A stretch of DNA of 64,000 bases, taken from contig NZ_JACAOR010000016.1 of NCBI RefSeq assembly GCF_013386115.1, forward strand, positions 1-64,000, written 5' to 3'. The stretch comes from Pseudomonas gingeri. GTDB lineage: Bacteria; Pseudomonadota; Gammaproteobacteria; Pseudomonadales; Pseudomonadaceae. The position numbers and the translations under genes were made by a program. The notes under the pieces are model-generated. The model saw nothing but the letters and a program-made list of their open reading frames with translations. It ran no database searches and was not told the origin of the DNA. Shown piece by piece: positions 42,148-50,874 of this stretch (its first letter is position 1; the number at the start of each line of letters is the position of its first letter).

Positions 42148-44418
42148 ATGTTAAACCGCGAGCTCGAAGTCACCCTCAATCTAGCCTTCAAGGAGGCCCG
42201 TTCGAAGCGTCATGAATTCATGACGGTCGAGCATCTCCTGCTGGCCCTTTTGGATAATGAGGCCGCCGCAACCGTTCTACGGGCCTGTGGTGCGAACCTC
42301 GACAAACTCAAGCACGACCTGCAGGAGTTCATCGACTCCACCACGCCGTTGATCCCCGTTCATGACGAAGATCGCGAAACCCAGCCGACCCTGGGCTTCC
42401 AGCGTGTCCTGCAACGTGCCGTATTCCATGTGCAGAGCTCCGGTAAGCGCGAAGTGACGGGCGCCAACGTGCTTGTCGCAATCTTCAGCGAACAGGAAAG
42501 CCAGGCGGTGTTCCTGCTCAAGCAGCAAAGCGTTGCGCGTATCGATGTCGTCAACTACATCGCCCATGGCATCTCCAAGGTGCCCGGGCACGGCGATCAC
42601 TCCGAAGGCGAGCAGGATATGCAGGACGAAGAGGGCGGTGAGTCTTCATCTTCAGGCAATCCCCTGGATGCGTATGCCAGCAACCTCAACGAGCTGGCAC
42701 GCCAGGGGCGTATCGATCCACTGGTCGGCCGCGAGATGGAAGTCGAGCGCGTGGCGCAGATCCTTGCGCGCCGACGCAAGAACAACCCGTTGCTGGTGGG
42801 TGAGGCGGGCGTGGGCAAGACCGCGATCGCTGAAGGCCTCGCCAAGCGCATCGTCGACAACCAGGTGCCGGACCTGCTGGCCAACAGCGTCGTCTATTCC
42901 CTCGACCTGGGGGCCCTGCTGGCCGGTACCAAATATCGCGGCGACTTCGAGAAGCGCTTCAAGGCGTTGCTCGGCGAGCTGAAAAAACGTCCGCAGGCGA
43001 TCCTGTTCATCGACGAGATCCACACCATCATCGGTGCGGGTGCTGCGTCCGGTGGCGTCATGGATGCCTCGAACCTGCTCAAGCCGCTGCTGTCCTCGGG
43101 TGATATCCGTTGCATCGGCTCGACCACCTTCCAGGAATTCCGCGGCATCTTCGAGAAGGACCGTGCCCTGGCCCGGCGCTTCCAGAAGGTCGACGTGTCC
43201 GAACCTTCGGTCGAAGACACCATCGGTATCCTGCGCGGCCTGAAAGGCCGTTTCGAGCAGCACCACAACATCGAATACAGCGACGAGGCGTTGCGTGCGG
43301 CGGCCGAGCTGGCTTCGCGCTACATCAATGATCGGCATATGCCGGACAAGGCCATCGACGTGATCGACGAGGCGGGGGCCTACCAGCGCCTGCAGCCGGT
43401 CGAGAAGCGGGTGAAGCGCATCGAAGTGCCCCAGGTCGAGGATATCGTCGCGAAAATCGCGCGGATTCCGCCGAAACACGTCACCAGCTCCGACAAGGAA
43501 CTGCTGCGTAACCTCGAGCGCGACCTGAAGCTCACCGTATTCGGCCAGGATGCGGCCATCGACTCGCTGTCGACAGCCATCAAGCTGTCCCGTGCCGGGC
43601 TGAAATCTCCGGACAAGCCGGTCGGTTCGTTCCTGTTCGCCGGTCCTACCGGTGTCGGCAAGACCGAAGCGGCACGGCAGTTGGCCAAGGCGATGGGTAT
43701 CGAGCTGGTACGTTTCGACATGTCCGAGTACATGGAGCGTCACACCGTATCGCGTCTGATCGGTGCGCCTCCAGGCTATGTCGGTTTCGACCAGGGTGGC
43801 TTGCTGACCGAAGCGATTACCAAACAACCGCATTGCGTGCTGCTGCTCGATGAAATCGAGAAGGCCCACCCGGAAGTCTTCAACCTGCTGCTGCAGGTCA
43901 TGGACCACGGGACCCTGACCGACAACAACGGGCGCAAGGCCGACTTCCGCAACGTGATCGTGATCATGACCACCAACGCCGGTGCTGAAACCGCGGCCCG
44001 GGCGTCGATCGGCTTCACGCATCAGGACCACTCGTCCGATGCGATGGAAGTGATCAAGAAGAGCTTCACGCCGGAGTTCCGCAACCGCCTGGACACCATT
44101 ATCCAATTTGGTCGCCTCAGCCATGAGGTTATCAAGAGCGTGGTGGACAAGTTCCTTACCGAGCTTCAGGCGCAGCTGGAAGACAAGCGCGTACAGCTGG
44201 AAGTGACCGACGCGGCTCGCAGCTGGCTGGCCGAAGGTGGCTACGATGCGGCGATGGGTGCACGTCCGATGGCACGCCTGATCCAGGACAAGATCAAGCG
44301 TCCACTGGCCGAGGAGATCCTGTTTGGCGAGTTGTCCGACCATGGCGGTGTGGTACACATCGACATCAAGGATGGCGAGCTGACCTTCGACTTCGAAACC
44401 ACGGCTGAAATGGCCTGA
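42148..44418 (+). CDS. clpA: ATP-dependent Clp protease ATPase subunit ClpA
   Basis: 756 residues. A ClpN double repeat at 1-145 is followed by AAA1 with Walker A GEAGVGKTA (about 211-219) and Walker B ILFIDEIHTI. AAA2 has GPTGVGKTE (about 495-503) and LLLDEIEKAHP. The C-terminal domain ends MARLIQDKIKRPLAEEILFGEL. ClpA unfolds substrates for ClpP, whose gene is not in the window, and receives N-degron substrates from ClpS. It is cotranscribed with clpS and followed by a UUCG-loop terminator. Confidence 0.97.
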   Translation: MLNRELEVTLNLAFKEARSKRHEFMTVEHLLLALLDNEAAATVLRACGANLDKLKHDLQEFIDSTTPLIPVHDEDRETQPTLGFQRVLQRAVFHVQSSGKREVTGANVLVAIFSEQESQAVFLLKQQSVARIDVVNYIAHGISKVPGHGDHSEGEQDMQDEEGGESSSSGNPLDAYASNLNELARQGRIDPLVGREMEVERVAQILARRRKNNPLLVGEAGVGKTAIAEGLAKRIVDNQVPDLLANSVVYSLDLGALLAGTKYRGDFEKRFKALLGELKKRPQAILFIDEIHTIIGAGAASGGVMDASNLLKPLLSSGDIRCIGSTTFQEFRGIFEKDRALARRFQKVDVSEPSVEDTIGILRGLKGRFEQHHNIEYSDEALRAAAELASRYINDRHMPDKAIDVIDEAGAYQRLQPVEKRVKRIEVPQVEDIVAKIARIPPKHVTSSDKELLRNLERDLKLTVFGQDAAIDSLSTAIKLSRAGLKSPDKPVGSFLFAGPTGVGKTEAARQLAKAMGIELVRFDMSEYMERHTVSRLIGAPPGYVGFDQGGLLTEAITKQPHCVLLLDEIEKAHPEVFNLLLQVMDHGTLTDNNGRKADFRNVIVIMTTNAGAETAARASIGFTHQDHSSDAMEVIKKSFTPEFRNRLDTIIQFGRLSHEVIKSVVDKFLTELQAQLEDKRVQLEVTDAARSWLAEGGYDAAMGARPMARLIQDKIKRPLAEEILFGELSDHGGVVHIDIKDGELTFDFETTAEMA

Positions 44419-44439
44419 TCCGGGCTGATGCAGTACCAG

Positions 44440-44465
44440 ACAAAGGCGCCTTCGGGCGCCTTTGT
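44440..44465 (+). terminator. Intrinsic terminator after clpA
   Basis: ACAAAGGCGCC (44440-44450), tetraloop TTCG, GGCGCCTTTGT (44455-44465): an 11-bp stem with a stable UUCG loop, 22 bases past the clpA stop. The T run is short. Confidence 0.85.
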
Positions 44466-44497
44466 CGTCTTCGCGACCCTGAAAATGCCATGGATCC

Positions 44498-44581
44498 TGT
44501 AGGAGCCGGCTTGCTGGCGATGTTGGCCGATCAGGCGCTGCAAGGCTCACAGGCCTCATCGCCGGCAAGCCGGCTTCCACA
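44498..44581. repeat. REPIN-type pair of REP sequences
   Basis: TGTAGGAGCCGGCTTGCTGGCGATG at one end and its near-perfect inverted copy at 44557-44581 enclose a 34-base spacer. This is the two-REP hairpin element (REPIN) common in Pseudomonas. One mismatch (GCTGGC versus GCCGGC) is seen. It is extragenic, between clpA and infA. Confidence 0.85.
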
Positions 44582-44624
44582 GAAGAAAGATTTCAGGGGG
44601 GGGCAAAAAATGCGCAAACAAAAA

Positions 44625-44643
44625 CGCCCGGCAGTGCCGGGCG
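44625..44643 (-). terminator. Intrinsic terminator after infA
   Basis: CGCCCGGCA, G, TGCCGGGCG form a compact stem followed on the minus strand by TTTTTGTTTG. It is 16 bases after the infA stop. Confidence 0.9.
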
Positions 44644-44659
44644 TCTTGTATTGACCTGA

Positions 44660-44878
44660 TTAGCGGGCGCGGTAGGTGATGCGCCCTTTGCTCAAGTCAT
44701 AGGGCGTCAGCTCGACGCGCACTTTGTCACCGGTAAGAATACGGATGTAGTTCTTGCGCATCTTGCCGGAGATATGCGCGGTTACGACGTGCCCATTTTC
44801 CAACTCCACGCGAAACATGGTGTTGGGCAGGGTGTCGACGACAGTGCCTTCCATTTCGAAGCTGTCTTCTTTCGACAT
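44660..44878 (-). CDS. infA: Translation initiation factor IF-1
   Basis: The ATG at 44876-44878 ([26 protein letters not shown]) gives the standard 72 residues. An OB-fold protein that occupies the ribosomal A site during initiation. [32 protein letters not shown] is almost invariant. Its place between clpA and aat/bpt is conserved in gammaproteobacteria. Confidence 0.97.
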
Positions 44879-45058
44879 GCAGTAAAGCCCTCGGTGTCCA
44901 GTGAATGGCCCGGTGCAACTGCGCCAGGCAAAAGCGGCGTGCATTGTGCCCGAAAAACCACCTTCACGCCAAGTGGTTAGTGGTGCCGGCGAAAATAACC
45001 AGGCGTTTCCGGCGACGTCTGTCGCCGGAATGCGGGTGTTTTTGCGAGGGGAGGGGGG

Positions 45059-45766
45059 TTAACTGAGGGTCACCCAACGCTGGTTGATCAGCAGTTCGAT
45101 CGGGCGATACTGGGTCTTGTAGTTCATTTTCTTGCAGTTCTTGATCCAGTACCCGAGATAGACCGCGTCCAGGCCCATCCGATGGGCTTCGCCGATCTGC
45201 CAGAGAATCGCGTAGCGACCGAGGCTGCGGCGTTCTTCGTTCGGTTCGTAGAAGGTGTAGACCGCCGAGAGGCCGTTGGGCAGCAGGTCGGTCACCGCCA
45301 CGGCGACCAGCCGGCCTTCCAGGCGAAACTCGTAGAACCGTGAAAAGGGCAGGTCACGCACCAGGAAAGTCGAGAACTGGTCCCGACTGGGCGGGAACAT
45401 GTCGCCATCGGCGTGGCGTTGCTCGATATAGCGCTGGTACAGGTCGAAGTACTCTTCGCTGAACCCGGGCTTGGCGGCCCGCACCTGGAGATCCATGTTG
45501 CGCTTGAGGATGCGTTTCTGCTGGCGGTTGGGCAGGAACTGCGCCACGGGGATGCGCGCCGGCACGCAGGCGTTGCAATTCTGGCAATGGGGCCGGTAGA
45601 GGTGATCGCCGCTGCGACGAAATCCCATCTCCGACAGGTCTGCGTAGACATGCACGTCCATGGGCTGGCTAGGGTCGAGGAACAGCGTGGTGGCCTGCTC
45701 TTCGGGCAGATAGCTGCAAGAGTGGGGTTGAGTGGCATAAAACTTCAAACGCGCCAGCTCGGTCAT
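45059..45766 (-). CDS. bpt: Aspartate/glutamate leucyltransferase Bpt (Ate)
   Basis: The ATG at 45764-45766 (MTELARLKFYATQPHSCSYLPEEQA) gives 235 residues. Bpt adds leucine from Leu-tRNA to N-terminal Asp or Glu, turning them into ClpS-recognised degrons. The cysteines CQNCNACVPARIPV (about 57-70), the RSGDHLYRPHC lead-in and a GNAT-like C-terminal half (YRFYEFRLEGRLVAVAVTDLLPNGLSAVYTFY...YLGYWI) are visible. It lies 55 bases after aat and is probably cotranscribed with it. Confidence 0.94.
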   Translation of the reverse strand: MTELARLKFYATQPHSCSYLPEEQATTLFLDPSQPMDVHVYADLSEMGFRRSGDHLYRPHCQNCNACVPARIPVAQFLPNRQQKRILKRNMDLQVRAAKPGFSEEYFDLYQRYIEQRHADGDMFPPSRDQFSTFLVRDLPFSRFYEFRLEGRLVAVAVTDLLPNGLSAVYTFYEPNEERRSLGRYAILWQIGEAHRMGLDAVYLGYWIKNCKKMNYKTQYRPIELLINQRWVTLS

Positions 45767-45821
45767 GATCAACCCTCGGAATAAGCTTTGAATTAAGTGT
45801 AAGCCAGCCTGTGGAACTCGC

Positions 45822-46502
45822 CTAGGAAACCCACAGGGCCGTGTTGGGCTGGTCGAGATGGTGGCGCAGGTAGTCGGCAAAAGTGCTGCGGGGAATCGCC
45901 CGGGCGCCGAGACTGTGCAGGTGGTCGGTGGGCATCTGGCAGTCGATCAGGACAAAGCCCGCGGCCTTCAGGTGGTTGACCAGGGTCGCGAAGCCGACTT
46001 TCGAGGCGTTGTCGGCGCGGCTGAACATGGATTCGCCGAAAAACAGCTGGCCCATCGCCAGGCCGTACAGGCCGCCGACCAGTTGGTCCTGGTCCCAGAC
46101 CTCGACCGAATGGGCGAAACCGCGCTCATGCAGTTGCAGGTAGGCATTCTGCATCGCCCCGGTGATCCAGGTACCGTCGGCGTAGGCGCGTGGCGCCGCA
46201 CAGGCCTGGATGACGGCGGCGAAGTCGCGATCGAAGGTAACCTGATAGCGCTGCTGGCGCAGCAGCTTGCCCAGGCTGCGCGAGACATGCAGTTCGTCGG
46301 GAAACAGCACGGTCCGCGGGTCCGGTGACCACCAGAGAATCGGCTGGCCCTCGGAAAACCACGGAAAACAGCCGTGGCGATAGGCCTGGATCAGCCGATC
46401 GGCGGATAGGTCGCCGCCAGCGGCCAGCAGCCCGTTGGGTTCGCGCATGGCCTTGGCCAGCGGGGGGAATGTCAGGGAGTCGCGTTGTAACCAGGTCAGC
46501 AT
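45822..46502 (-). CDS. aat: Leucyl/phenylalanyl-tRNA-protein transferase
   Basis: Start set at the ATG 46500-46502 (MLTWLQRDSLTFPPLAKAM), giving 226 residues; a TTG three codons earlier, right after the trxB stop, is an alternative. Aat attaches Leu or Phe to N-terminal Lys, Arg or Met, creating primary N-degrons for ClpS. Conserved segments are PNGLLAAGGDLS, YRHGCFPWFSEGQPILWWSPDPR and the acceptor-site FGESMFSRADNASKVG. It is nine bases after the end of trxB. Confidence 0.94.
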   Translation of the reverse strand: MLTWLQRDSLTFPPLAKAMREPNGLLAAGGDLSADRLIQAYRHGCFPWFSEGQPILWWSPDPRTVLFPDELHVSRSLGKLLRQQRYQVTFDRDFAAVIQACAAPRAYADGTWITGAMQNAYLQLHERGFAHSVEVWDQDQLVGGLYGLAMGQLFFGESMFSRADNASKVGFATLVNHLKAAGFVLIDCQMPTDHLHSLGARAIPRSTFADYLRHHLDQPNTALWVS

Positions 46503-46511
46503 GGCATTCAA

Positions 46512-47462
46512 TCAGTTATCGTCCAGGTACTTCTCGGCATCCAGCGCCGCCATGCAGCCGGCACCCGCCGACGTGATGGCCTGGCGATAGACATGGTCGG
46601 CGACATCGCCGGCGGCGAACACCCCGGGGATTTCCGTCGCCGTGGCATTGCCTTCGCTGCCACCCCGCACCTGCAGATAGCCGTCACGCATGGCCAGCTG
46701 GCCCTGGAACAGATCGGTATTGGGCTTGTGGCCGATGGCGATGAACACGCCGGCCAGCGACAACTCGCTGGTTTCGCCGCTCAGGCTGTCGCGCAGGCGG
46801 GCACCGGTCACGCCGCTCGCGTCGCCGAGCACCTCGTCCAGGTTCTGGTTCCAGTGCAGGCGGATATTGCCGTTGGCGGCCTTTTCAAAGAGCTTGTCCT
46901 GGAGGATCTTCTCCGAACGCAATTTGTCACGCCGGTGCACCAGGTGCACTTCCTTGGCGATATTGGCCAGGTAAAGCGCTTCCTCGACGGCGGTATTGCC
47001 GCCGCCGACGACGGCGACCACCTGATTGCGATAGAAAAAGCCGTCGCAGGTGGCGCAGGCCGAGACGCCCTTGCCGGCAAAGGCCTCCTCGGAGGGCAGG
47101 CCCAGGTACTGCGCGGAGGCGCCGGTGGCGATGATCAGGGCATCGCAGCTGTAGATACCGTTGTCACCCTTGAGGATAAACGGCCGCTGCTGCAACTCCG
47201 CGGTGTGAATGTGGTCGTAGACGATCTCGGTATCGAAACGCTCGGCGTGTTTCTGCATGCGCTCCATCAGGACCGGACCGGTCAGGCCCTCGACATCGCC
47301 TGGCCAGTTGTCGACTTCGGTGGTGGTGGTCAGCTGACCGCCGGCTTGCAGGCCGGTAATGACGACAGGCTTGAGGTTGGCGCGGGCGGCATAAACGGCA
47401 GCGCTGTAACCGGCGGGGCCGGAGCCCAGGATGATCAGGCGTGAATGCTTGGCTTCGCTCAT
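46512..47462 (-). CDS. trxB: Thioredoxin reductase
   Basis: 316 residues, FAD/NADPH flavoenzyme that reduces thioredoxin. The N-terminal FAD motif GSGPAGYSAAVYAARA (about 13-28) is present. The redox-active CATC is near 136-139 in the NADPH domain, preceded by GKGVSACATCDGFFYRN. The NADPH-binding GGGNTAVEEALYLANIA and the C-terminal FAD segment GVFAAGDVADHVYRQAITSAGAGCMAALDAEKYL complete it. It is divergent from ftsK across about 300 bases with no gene. Confidence 0.96.
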   Translation of the reverse strand: MSEAKHSRLIILGSGPAGYSAAVYAARANLKPVVITGLQAGGQLTTTTEVDNWPGDVEGLTGPVLMERMQKHAERFDTEIVYDHIHTAELQQRPFILKGDNGIYSCDALIIATGASAQYLGLPSEEAFAGKGVSACATCDGFFYRNQVVAVVGGGNTAVEEALYLANIAKEVHLVHRRDKLRSEKILQDKLFEKAANGNIRLHWNQNLDEVLGDASGVTGARLRDSLSGETSELSLAGVFIAIGHKPNTDLFQGQLAMRDGYLQVRGGSEGNATATEIPGVFAAGDVADHVYRQAITSAGAGCMAALDAEKYLDDN

Positions 47463-47761
47463 AAAAACACCTCATAAGCCTTTGTCACAAAAGAGAATGC
47501 ATGCTCAAATTGAAGAGCATGAAAAGCGCCGTTGGCTATGCTACACCCAAGCGGCAACGGCGTGGCATCGGGCGTGTAAACCCGTACAATGTCCATCATG
47601 TAACGATGATAGTTTCTGAAGTGGCAAGTGCCGATCATACAAAGGACTGATATTGAAAATAGTCCAGGTAGAGCCAGAGAACTGTTCACCTGCCCCGAAT
47701 GGGCAGTATTTTGTCGTCAATCAACAGCTGGGCGCGCCTTGGGCGCAGGAAAAGACGCGTT

Positions 47762-50173
47762 TTGAAGAAATCCACCGCTACACCCCCTAAAGCAGTCGTG
47801 CCGCTCTGGCGTCAGCAACTGCACTATCGTCTCAAGGAAGGCGCGCTGATTGCCATCGGTGCCTTGTGCCTGTTCCTGATGATGGCCTTGCTTACCTATG
47901 GCAAGGACGATCCGGGTTGGAGTCACAACAGCAAGATCGACGATGTGCAGAACTTCGGCGGGCCTGCCGGTTCCTACAGCGCCGATATCCTGTTCATGGT
48001 GTTGGGTTACTTCGCCTACGTGTTCCCGCTGTTGCTGGCGATCAAGACCTGGCAGATCTTCCGTCAGCGCCATGAGCCCTGGCAGTGGAGCGGCTGGCTG
48101 TTTTCCTGGCGGTTGATCGGTCTGGTGTTCCTGGTCCTGTCCGGCGCCGCGCTGGCGCACATCCATTTCCATTCACCGACCGGCCTGCCGGCCGGTGCTG
48201 GCGGCGCGCTGGGCGAAAGCCTGGGCGACCTGGCCCGCAATGCCCTGAACATCCAGGGCAGCACGCTGCTGTTCATTGCCCTTTTCCTGTTCGGCCTGAC
48301 GGTGTTTACCGACCTGTCATGGTTCAAGGTCATGGACGTTACCGGCAAGATCACCCTGGACCTCTTCGAGCTGTTCCAGGGCGCGCTGAATCGCTGGTGG
48401 GCAGCGCGTACCGAGCGCAAGCAACTGGTGGCGCAACTGCGGGAAGTCGATACCCGGGTCGAGGAAGTGGTGGCTCCGAGCATCGCCGACAAGCGCGAGC
48501 AGGCCAAGGCCAAGGAACGACTGATCGAGCGTGAGCAGGCCTTGAGCAAGCACATGTCCGAGCGGGAGAAACACGTTCCGCCGGTGATCGCCCCGGCACC
48601 GGTCAAGCCGCCGCAGCCGAGCAAGCGCGTGGAGAAAGAGAAACAGGCGCCGCTGTTCATCGACAGCGCGGTCGAAGGCACCTTGCCGCCGATCTCGATT
48701 CTCGACCCGGCCGAGAAGAAACAGCTCAATTACTCCCCGGAATCACTGGCGGCCGTCGGCCACCTGCTGGAAATCAAGCTCAAGGAATTCGGGGTCGAAG
48801 TGTCGGTGGATTCGATCCACCCCGGCCCGGTGATCACCCGTTACGAAATCCAGCCGGCCGCTGGCGTCAAGGTCAGCCGTATCGCCAACCTGGCCAAGGA
48901 CCTGGCGCGTTCGCTGGCGGTGACCAGCGTGCGGGTGGTGGAAGTGATTCCCGGCAAGACCACCGTCGGTATCGAGATTCCCAACGAAGACCGGCAGATC
49001 GTGCGCTTCTCCGAGGTGTTGTCGACCCCCGAGTACGACAACTTCAAGTCGCCGGTCACCCTGGCCCTGGGCCACGATATCGGCGGCCGGCCGGTGATCA
49101 CCGACCTGGCGAAGATGCCGCACCTGCTGGTGGCCGGTACCACCGGTTCCGGTAAGTCGGTGGGTGTGAACGCGATGATCCTGTCGATCCTGTTCAAGTC
49201 CGGCCCGGAAGACGCCAAGCTGATCATGATCGACCCGAAGATGCTCGAACTGTCGATCTACGAAGGCATTCCGCACCTGCTGTGCCCGGTGGTCACCGAC
49301 ATGAAGGACGCCGCCAACGCCCTGCGCTGGAGCGTCGCCGAGATGGAGCGGCGCTACAAGCTGATGGCGAAGATGGGCGTGCGCAACCTGTCGGGCTTCA
49401 ATGCCAAGATCAAGGAAGCCCAGGAGCGCGGCGAGCCGATTGCCGACCCGCTGTACAACCGCGAAAGCATCCACGACGAAGCACCGTTGCTGACCAAGCT
49501 GCCGACCATCGTCGTGGTGGTCGACGAATTCGCCGACATGATGATGATCGTCGGCAAGAAGGTCGAGGAACTGATCGCCCGTATCGCGCAGAAGGCGCGG
49601 GCGGCTGGTATCCACCTGATCCTCGCGACCCAGCGGCCCTCGGTGGACGTGATCACCGGTCTGATCAAGGCCAACATCCCGACCCGCATGGCCTTCCAGG
49701 TGTCGAGCAAGATCGACTCCCGGACCATTATCGACCAGGGCGGCGCCGAGCAGTTGCTGGGGCATGGTGACATGCTCTACATGCCGCCGGGCACCAGCCT
49801 GCCGATCCGGGTCCACGGCGCGTTCGTGTCCGACGACGAGGTACACCGGGTGGTCGAAGCCTGGAAGCTGCGCGGTGCGCCGGAGTACAACGACGATATC
49901 CTCAACGGCGTCGAAGAAGCCGGCAGCGGCTTTGAAAATGGCGGCGGTGGCGGCGGTGACGATGATGCCGAGACCGATGCGCTGTACGACGAAGCCGTGC
50001 AGTTCGTCCTGGAAAGCCGCCGGGCCTCGATTTCCGCGGTCCAGCGCAAGCTGAAGATCGGCTACAACCGGGCTGCCCGCATGATCGAGGCCATGGAAAT
50101 GGCCGGGGTGGTGACAGCCATGAACACCAACGGCTCGCGCGAAGTGCTTGCGCCAGGGCCGATGCGCGACTGA
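47762..50173 (+). CDS. ftsK: DNA translocase FtsK
   Basis: The TTG at 47762 (LKKSTATPPKAV...) is chosen, giving 803 residues, because this N-terminus matches the Pseudomonas FtsK I recall. An in-frame ATG at 47699 adds 21 residues but has no ribosome site. Four membrane segments (about 30-195) form the division-linked domain. A short Pro/charged linker leads to the motor, with Walker A GTTGSGKSVGVNAM and Walker B VVVVDEFADMMMIVG. The C-terminal gamma winged helix (AVQFVLESRRASISAVQRKLKIGYNRAARMIE) reads KOPS and activates XerCD at dif. It acts in chromosome dimer resolution at the septum. Confidence 0.95.
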   Translation: MKKSTATPPKAVVPLWRQQLHYRLKEGALIAIGALCLFLMMALLTYGKDDPGWSHNSKIDDVQNFGGPAGSYSADILFMVLGYFAYVFPLLLAIKTWQIFRQRHEPWQWSGWLFSWRLIGLVFLVLSGAALAHIHFHSPTGLPAGAGGALGESLGDLARNALNIQGSTLLFIALFLFGLTVFTDLSWFKVMDVTGKITLDLFELFQGALNRWWAARTERKQLVAQLREVDTRVEEVVAPSIADKREQAKAKERLIEREQALSKHMSEREKHVPPVIAPAPVKPPQPSKRVEKEKQAPLFIDSAVEGTLPPISILDPAEKKQLNYSPESLAAVGHLLEIKLKEFGVEVSVDSIHPGPVITRYEIQPAAGVKVSRIANLAKDLARSLAVTSVRVVEVIPGKTTVGIEIPNEDRQIVRFSEVLSTPEYDNFKSPVTLALGHDIGGRPVITDLAKMPHLLVAGTTGSGKSVGVNAMILSILFKSGPEDAKLIMIDPKMLELSIYEGIPHLLCPVVTDMKDAANALRWSVAEMERRYKLMAKMGVRNLSGFNAKIKEAQERGEPIADPLYNRESIHDEAPLLTKLPTIVVVVDEFADMMMIVGKKVEELIARIAQKARAAGIHLILATQRPSVDVITGLIKANIPTRMAFQVSSKIDSRTIIDQGGAEQLLGHGDMLYMPPGTSLPIRVHGAFVSDDEVHRVVEAWKLRGAPEYNDDILNGVEEAGSGFENGGGGGGDDDAETDALYDEAVQFVLESRRASISAVQRKLKIGYNRAARMIEAMEMAGVVTAMNTNGSREVLAPGPMRD

Positions 50174-50231
50174 TCCTGTGCCGCGTGAGGTCACGCGGCA
50201 TGCCTTTCAAACGAATTCCATGAGGACTCCC

Positions 50232-50855
50232 ATGCGTCTTATCCGCATGCTGTTGTTGCCGGTTCTGGCGTTGACCACCTTGTCGGCCCATGCCGACCAG
50301 AAGGATGTGGCGCGCCTGACACAGTTGCTCGAAAAGTCTCAGACCCTGACGGCGCGGTTCTCCCAGCTGACCCTGGATGGCAGCGGCACCCAGTTGCAGG
50401 AAACCGCCGGTGAGATGTCCCTGCAGCGCCCGGGCCTGTTCTACTGGCACACCGATGCGCCCCAGGAACAGACCATGATCTCCGATGGCCAGAAGGTCAC
50501 CCTGTGGGACCCGGACCTGGAACAGGTGACCATCAAGAAGCTTGACCTGCGCCTGACCCAGACCCCGGCCCTGCTGTTGTCCGGTGATGTGTCGAAGATC
50601 AGCGAAAGCTTCGATATCAGCGCCAAGGAAGCCGGCGGCGTGATCGACTTCATTCTCAAGCCGAAAACCAAGGACACTCTGTTCGACAGCCTGCGCCTGT
50701 CGTTCCGCAACGGCCTGGTCAATGACATGCAACTGATCGACAGCGTCGGCCAGCGCACCAACCTGCTGTTCACCGGGGTCAAGGCCAACGAGCCGATTGC
50801 GGCTTCCAAGTTCAAGTTCGACATCCCCAAGGGTGCTGACGTCATCCAGGAATAA
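50232..50855 (+). CDS. lolA: Outer-membrane lipoprotein carrier protein LolA
   Basis: The ATG at 50232 (MRLIRMLLLPVLALTTLSAHA), with GAGGA six bases before, gives 207 residues including a signal peptide cut at AHA-DQ. LolA shuttles lipoproteins through the periplasm from LolCDE to LolB. Features are LEKSQTLTARFSQLTLDGSG, RPGLFYWHTDAPQEQTMISDGQKVTLWDPDLEQVT and the C-terminal DIPKGADVI. It lies between ftsK and rarA, the usual gammaproteobacterial order. Confidence 0.95.
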   Translation: MRLIRMLLLPVLALTTLSAHADQKDVARLTQLLEKSQTLTARFSQLTLDGSGTQLQETAGEMSLQRPGLFYWHTDAPQEQTMISDGQKVTLWDPDLEQVTIKKLDLRLTQTPALLLSGDVSKISESFDISAKEAGGVIDFILKPKTKDTLFDSLRLSFRNGLVNDMQLIDSVGQRTNLLFTGVKANEPIAASKFKFDIPKGADVIQE

Positions 50856-50874
50856 GAGGTTTCAAACGCAGCCC

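Noticed and set aside
47500..47761. LexA/SOS box before ftsK
   Set aside because: No CTGT-N8-ACAG found. The short ATCAT-N6-ATGAT at 47595-47610 is not LexA-like and is too weak to call.
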